Shown here: positions 5,079 to 6,835 of the stretch, piece after piece
How the letters are laid out: each line of letters begins with the position of its first letter
Numbering within the stretch: position 1 is the first letter of the stretch
NCBI GenBank assembly: GCA_019690055.1
Contig: JADGGF010000240.1
Span: forward strand, 1 to 6,835
DNA from: Micromonosporaceae bacterium
Lineage (GTDB): Bacteria; Actinomycetota; Actinomycetes; Mycobacteriales; Micromonosporaceae
Length of the DNA stretch: 6,835 nt
Reading direction: 5' to 3'
Made by a program: the position numbers and the translations under genes
Notes under the pieces: generated by a model
What the model was told of the DNA's origin: nothing
Databases searched by the model: none
The model's input: only the letters and a program-made list of their open reading frames with translations

Positions 5079-6320
5079 ATGCGTTTCCCCATCCCGGCCC
5101 GCGTCGCGCGCCGGACCGACCGCGCCCCCGCGTTCCGACGACTCATCCCCGCCGTCGCTCTGGCCAGCGCGGCCGCCCTGGCCGTCGCCGCGTGCAGCAG
5201 CCCGCAGGAGGCGGCGAACGGCCCGACCGGCGACGACACGCCCTACAAGGTCGGCCTCATCTACTCCCAGTCCGGGGCGCTCGCCTCGTACGGCGCCCAG
5301 TACATCGAGGGCTTCCGCGCCGGCCTCGACTATGCGACCAACGGCACGAAGAAGGTCGGCAACCACCCGATCGAGGTGACCGAGGTCGATGACGCCGGCG
5401 ACCCGGAGAAGGCGGTCTCGGCGGCGCGCGACCTGATCGGTGAAGGTTACAAGATCATCGCCGGGTCCACCGCCTCCGGGGTTGCCCTGCAGGTGGCCCC
5501 CATCGCCGAGCAGAACAAGGTGCTGTTCATCTCCGGCCCGGCCGCCACCGACGGCATCACCGGAGCCAACCGCTACACGTTCCGCTCCGGCCGCCAGTCG
5601 TACCAGGACGTGCTGACCGCGAGCTCCTTCATGGGCAACCCGGCCGGCAAGAAGGTCCTGGTCTTCGCCCAGGACAGCGCCTTCGGCCAGGCCAACGCGG
5701 CCGCGGTCACCGCAGTGATCGGCGGGCAGGGCGCGCAGGTGGAGTCGCTGCTCGTCCCGGCCGACGTGCAGGAGTTCACCACCTTCGCCGCCCAGGCGCT
5801 GGCCGCCAACGCCGACCTGATCTTCGTGGCCTGGGCCGGGACCACGGCACCGGCCATGTGGCAGGCCCTGGACCAGCAGGGCGTTCTGGACGCCACCACC
5901 GTGGTGACCGGCCTGGACATCCGGGCGTCGTGGCCGACATTCGGTGCGGCCGGTGCGAACATCGACTTCCTGGCCCACTACTTCGACGGCGCCTCCGACA
6001 CCCCGGCGTCGCGCGCCCTGGCCGACGCCATCGGCGGGCCGATCGACCTGTTCCACCCCGACGGCTTCACCGCCGCCCAGATGATCGTCCACGCGCTGGA
6101 GCAGGGCGGCGATGACGTGGAGGCGATGATCGGGGCGCTGGAGGGCTGGACGTTCGACAGCGTCAAGGGCAGCTACGAGGTGCGGGCCGCCGACCACGCG
6201 CTGCTGCAGCCGATGTTCCAGACCCGGCTGACCGGCAGCGGGGACAACCTCAAGGCCGAGCTGGTCAAGACGCTGTCGCCGCAGGACGTGGCGCCGCCGC
6301 CGACCCCGTTCAAGGGCTAG
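5079..6320 (+). CDS. ABC transporter substrate-binding lipoprotein, branched-chain amino acid (LivK) type
   Basis: 413-aa exported solute-binding protein. An Arg-rich N-terminus (RVARRTDRAPAFRR) precedes a hydrophobic Ala/Leu/Val segment and a good lipobox, VAAC, with the lipidated Cys at residue 39. The mature protein would sit on the outer face of the membrane after a short PQEAANGPTGDD linker. From residue 56 the fold is the type I periplasmic-binding (Peripla_BP_6) family: YKVGLIYSQSGALASYGAQY, then VDDAGDPEKAVSAARDLI, IIAGSTASG (126-134), APIAEQNKVLFISGPAATD, and FAQDSAFGQANAAAV at the start of the second lobe. The length is normal. The start follows a strong AAGGAG at 8-nt spacing. The LivG-type ATPase begins 37 nt after the stop, so the two are clearly one operon. 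Family members bind amino acids, amides, urea or other small carboxylates, so the ligand is not settled. Position next to a 3-hydroxybutyrate dehydrogenase makes an organic acid worth considering. Confidence 0.9.
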   Translation: MRFPIPARVARRTDRAPAFRRLIPAVALASAAALAVAACSSPQEAANGPTGDDTPYKVGLIYSQSGALASYGAQYIEGFRAGLDYATNGTKKVGNHPIEVTEVDDAGDPEKAVSAARDLIGEGYKIIAGSTASGVALQVAPIAEQNKVLFISGPAATDGITGANRYTFRSGRQSYQDVLTASSFMGNPAGKKVLVFAQDSAFGQANAAAVTAVIGGQGAQVESLLVPADVQEFTTFAAQALAANADLIFVAWAGTTAPAMWQALDQQGVLDATTVVTGLDIRASWPTFGAAGANIDFLAHYFDGASDTPASRALADAIGGPIDLFHPDGFTAAQMIVHALEQGGDDVEAMIGALEGWTFDSVKGSYEVRAADHALLQPMFQTRLTGSGDNLKAELVKTLSPQDVAPPPTPFKG

Positions 6321-6357
6321 CCGTGCGGGCCGAGCTTTCCTCCGCGAAGGCGACGCG

Positions 6358-6835
6358 GTGACCGCACTGGCCCTGCGTGGACTCACCTGGCGCGTGGGTG
6401 GGGTCTCCATTGTGGACAATGTGGACCTCGACCTGGCGCCGGGTGAGTTCCTCGCCGTCATCGGACCCAACGGCGCCGGCAAGACGTCGTTGTTCAACCT
6501 GATCAGCGGGCTGCGCCGTCCCACCGCCGGCACGGTCGCCGTGTACGGGCGCGACGTCACCCGGCTCTCCCCGCACCAGCGGGCCCGGTTGGGGCTGGGG
6601 CGTACGTTCCAGACCTCAGCCGTGTTCGGGTCGCTCTCGGTGGCCGAGAACGTACGGCTGGCGGTGCAGGCGCGCCGGGGCAGCAGCATGCGGCTGTGGC
6701 GCTCGACGCGCGACGAGCGGGTCGTGGCCGAGGAGGCGGCGGCCGTGCTCGAGCAGGTGAACCTGGCCGGCCCGGACGGCGTCCCCGCCGGCACCCGGTG
6801 GCACGGCGATAAGCGCCAGCAGGGGAACGCCCGCC
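6358..6835 (+). CDS. ABC transporter ATP-binding protein, LivG type (3' end outside window)
   Basis: The frame opens at GTG 6358, 7 nt after GAAGG (6346-6350), and runs 159 codons to the window edge. It is the energy-coupling ATPase for the preceding binding protein. Visible elements: an N-terminal strand region (ALRGLTWRVGGVSIVDNVDLDL), Walker A GPNGAGKT (36-43), TAGTVAVYGRDVTRLSPHQRA, and the Q-loop GRTFQTSAVFGSLSVAENV with Q85, all typical of LivG rather than LivF. The helical domain follows (86-145). At 148-153 WHGDKR marks the ABC signature, but the flanking residues depart from the usual L-S-H/Y-G-x-x-R-x-L-E-I-A pattern (here R-W before and Q-G-N after), possibly because of base errors at the end of the source contig. 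Walker B, the H-loop and the permease genes expected next are beyond the window. Confidence 0.9.
   Translation, partial: MTALALRGLTWRVGGVSIVDNVDLDLAPGEFLAVIGPNGAGKTSLFNLISGLRRPTAGTVAVYGRDVTRLSPHQRARLGLGRTFQTSAVFGSLSVAENVRLAVQARRGSSMRLWRSTRDERVVAEEAAAVLEQVNLAGPDGVPAGTRWHGDKRQQGNAR

Noticed and set aside
6323..6361. 12-codon frame whose TGA overlaps the GTG start of the ATPase gene (GTGA)
   Set aside because: A coupling leader peptide is conceivable, but there is no ribosome site before GTG 6323 (it lies 2 nt after the preceding stop), and GAAGG at 6346-6350 already serves the ATPase start.
4950..6794. 614-codon minus-strand frame across the transporter genes
   Set aside because: Antisense shadow of two unmistakable plus-strand genes, and it runs straight through their intergenic region without any recognisable domain.

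Overview
This is a GC-rich, densely coding window, typical of an actinomycete (Actinomycetota). The pointers are strong G/C third-position bias, GTG starts, lipoproteins with Pro/Thr-rich linkers, and a PucR-type regulator beside a LivK/LivG-type ABC transporter. The intergenic GGCGTCC-type repeats recall Pseudonocardiales genomes from memory only, so the order is a weak guess.

Layout. Positions 1-914 (minus strand, 3' end outside the window) hold a multi-pass membrane protein of the DUF2157 type. Diverging from it across about 108 bp is a secreted D-Ala-D-Ala dipeptidase lipoprotein (VanX/DdpX family, 1023-1901). The region 1902-2145 has no gene: its first half is an array of four GGCGTCC-type palindromic repeats at 30-31 bp spacing, and its second half carries a candidate operator/promoter. 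Then follow, all on the plus strand, a 3-hydroxybutyrate dehydrogenase (2146-2901), a GAF-domain regulator with a PucR/CdaR C-terminal helix-turn-helix (2974-4872), a 206-bp regulatory gap, a branched-chain-amino-acid-type substrate-binding lipoprotein (5079-6320), and the start of its LivG-type ATPase (6358 to the window end, cut off).

How the genes may work together. The dehydrogenase, regulator and transporter look like one functional neighbourhood. The main discovery candidate is a regulatory arrangement shared by the dehydrogenase upstream region and the transporter upstream region: ACAT-N14-GTGT-N9-ACACATG, then TAnnCTTC exactly 28 bp after the start of ACACATG, with identical spacing at 2050-2116 and 4885-4951. 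The two copies flank the regulator gene. The simplest reading is that the GAF-PucR protein binds this element and co-controls oxidation of 3-hydroxybutyrate (or a related acid) and import of a small carboxylate or amino acid. The transported substrate cannot be read from the sequence.

Other points: the dehydrogenase keeps the substrate-binding residues of known 3-hydroxybutyrate dehydrogenases but has Met where the catalytic Asn of the SDR tetrad is expected. A 17-bp tandem duplication carries two Shine-Dalgarno sequences in front of the transporter lipoprotein. The last ~40 bases of the window read like a degraded ABC signature and may be low-quality contig-end sequence.
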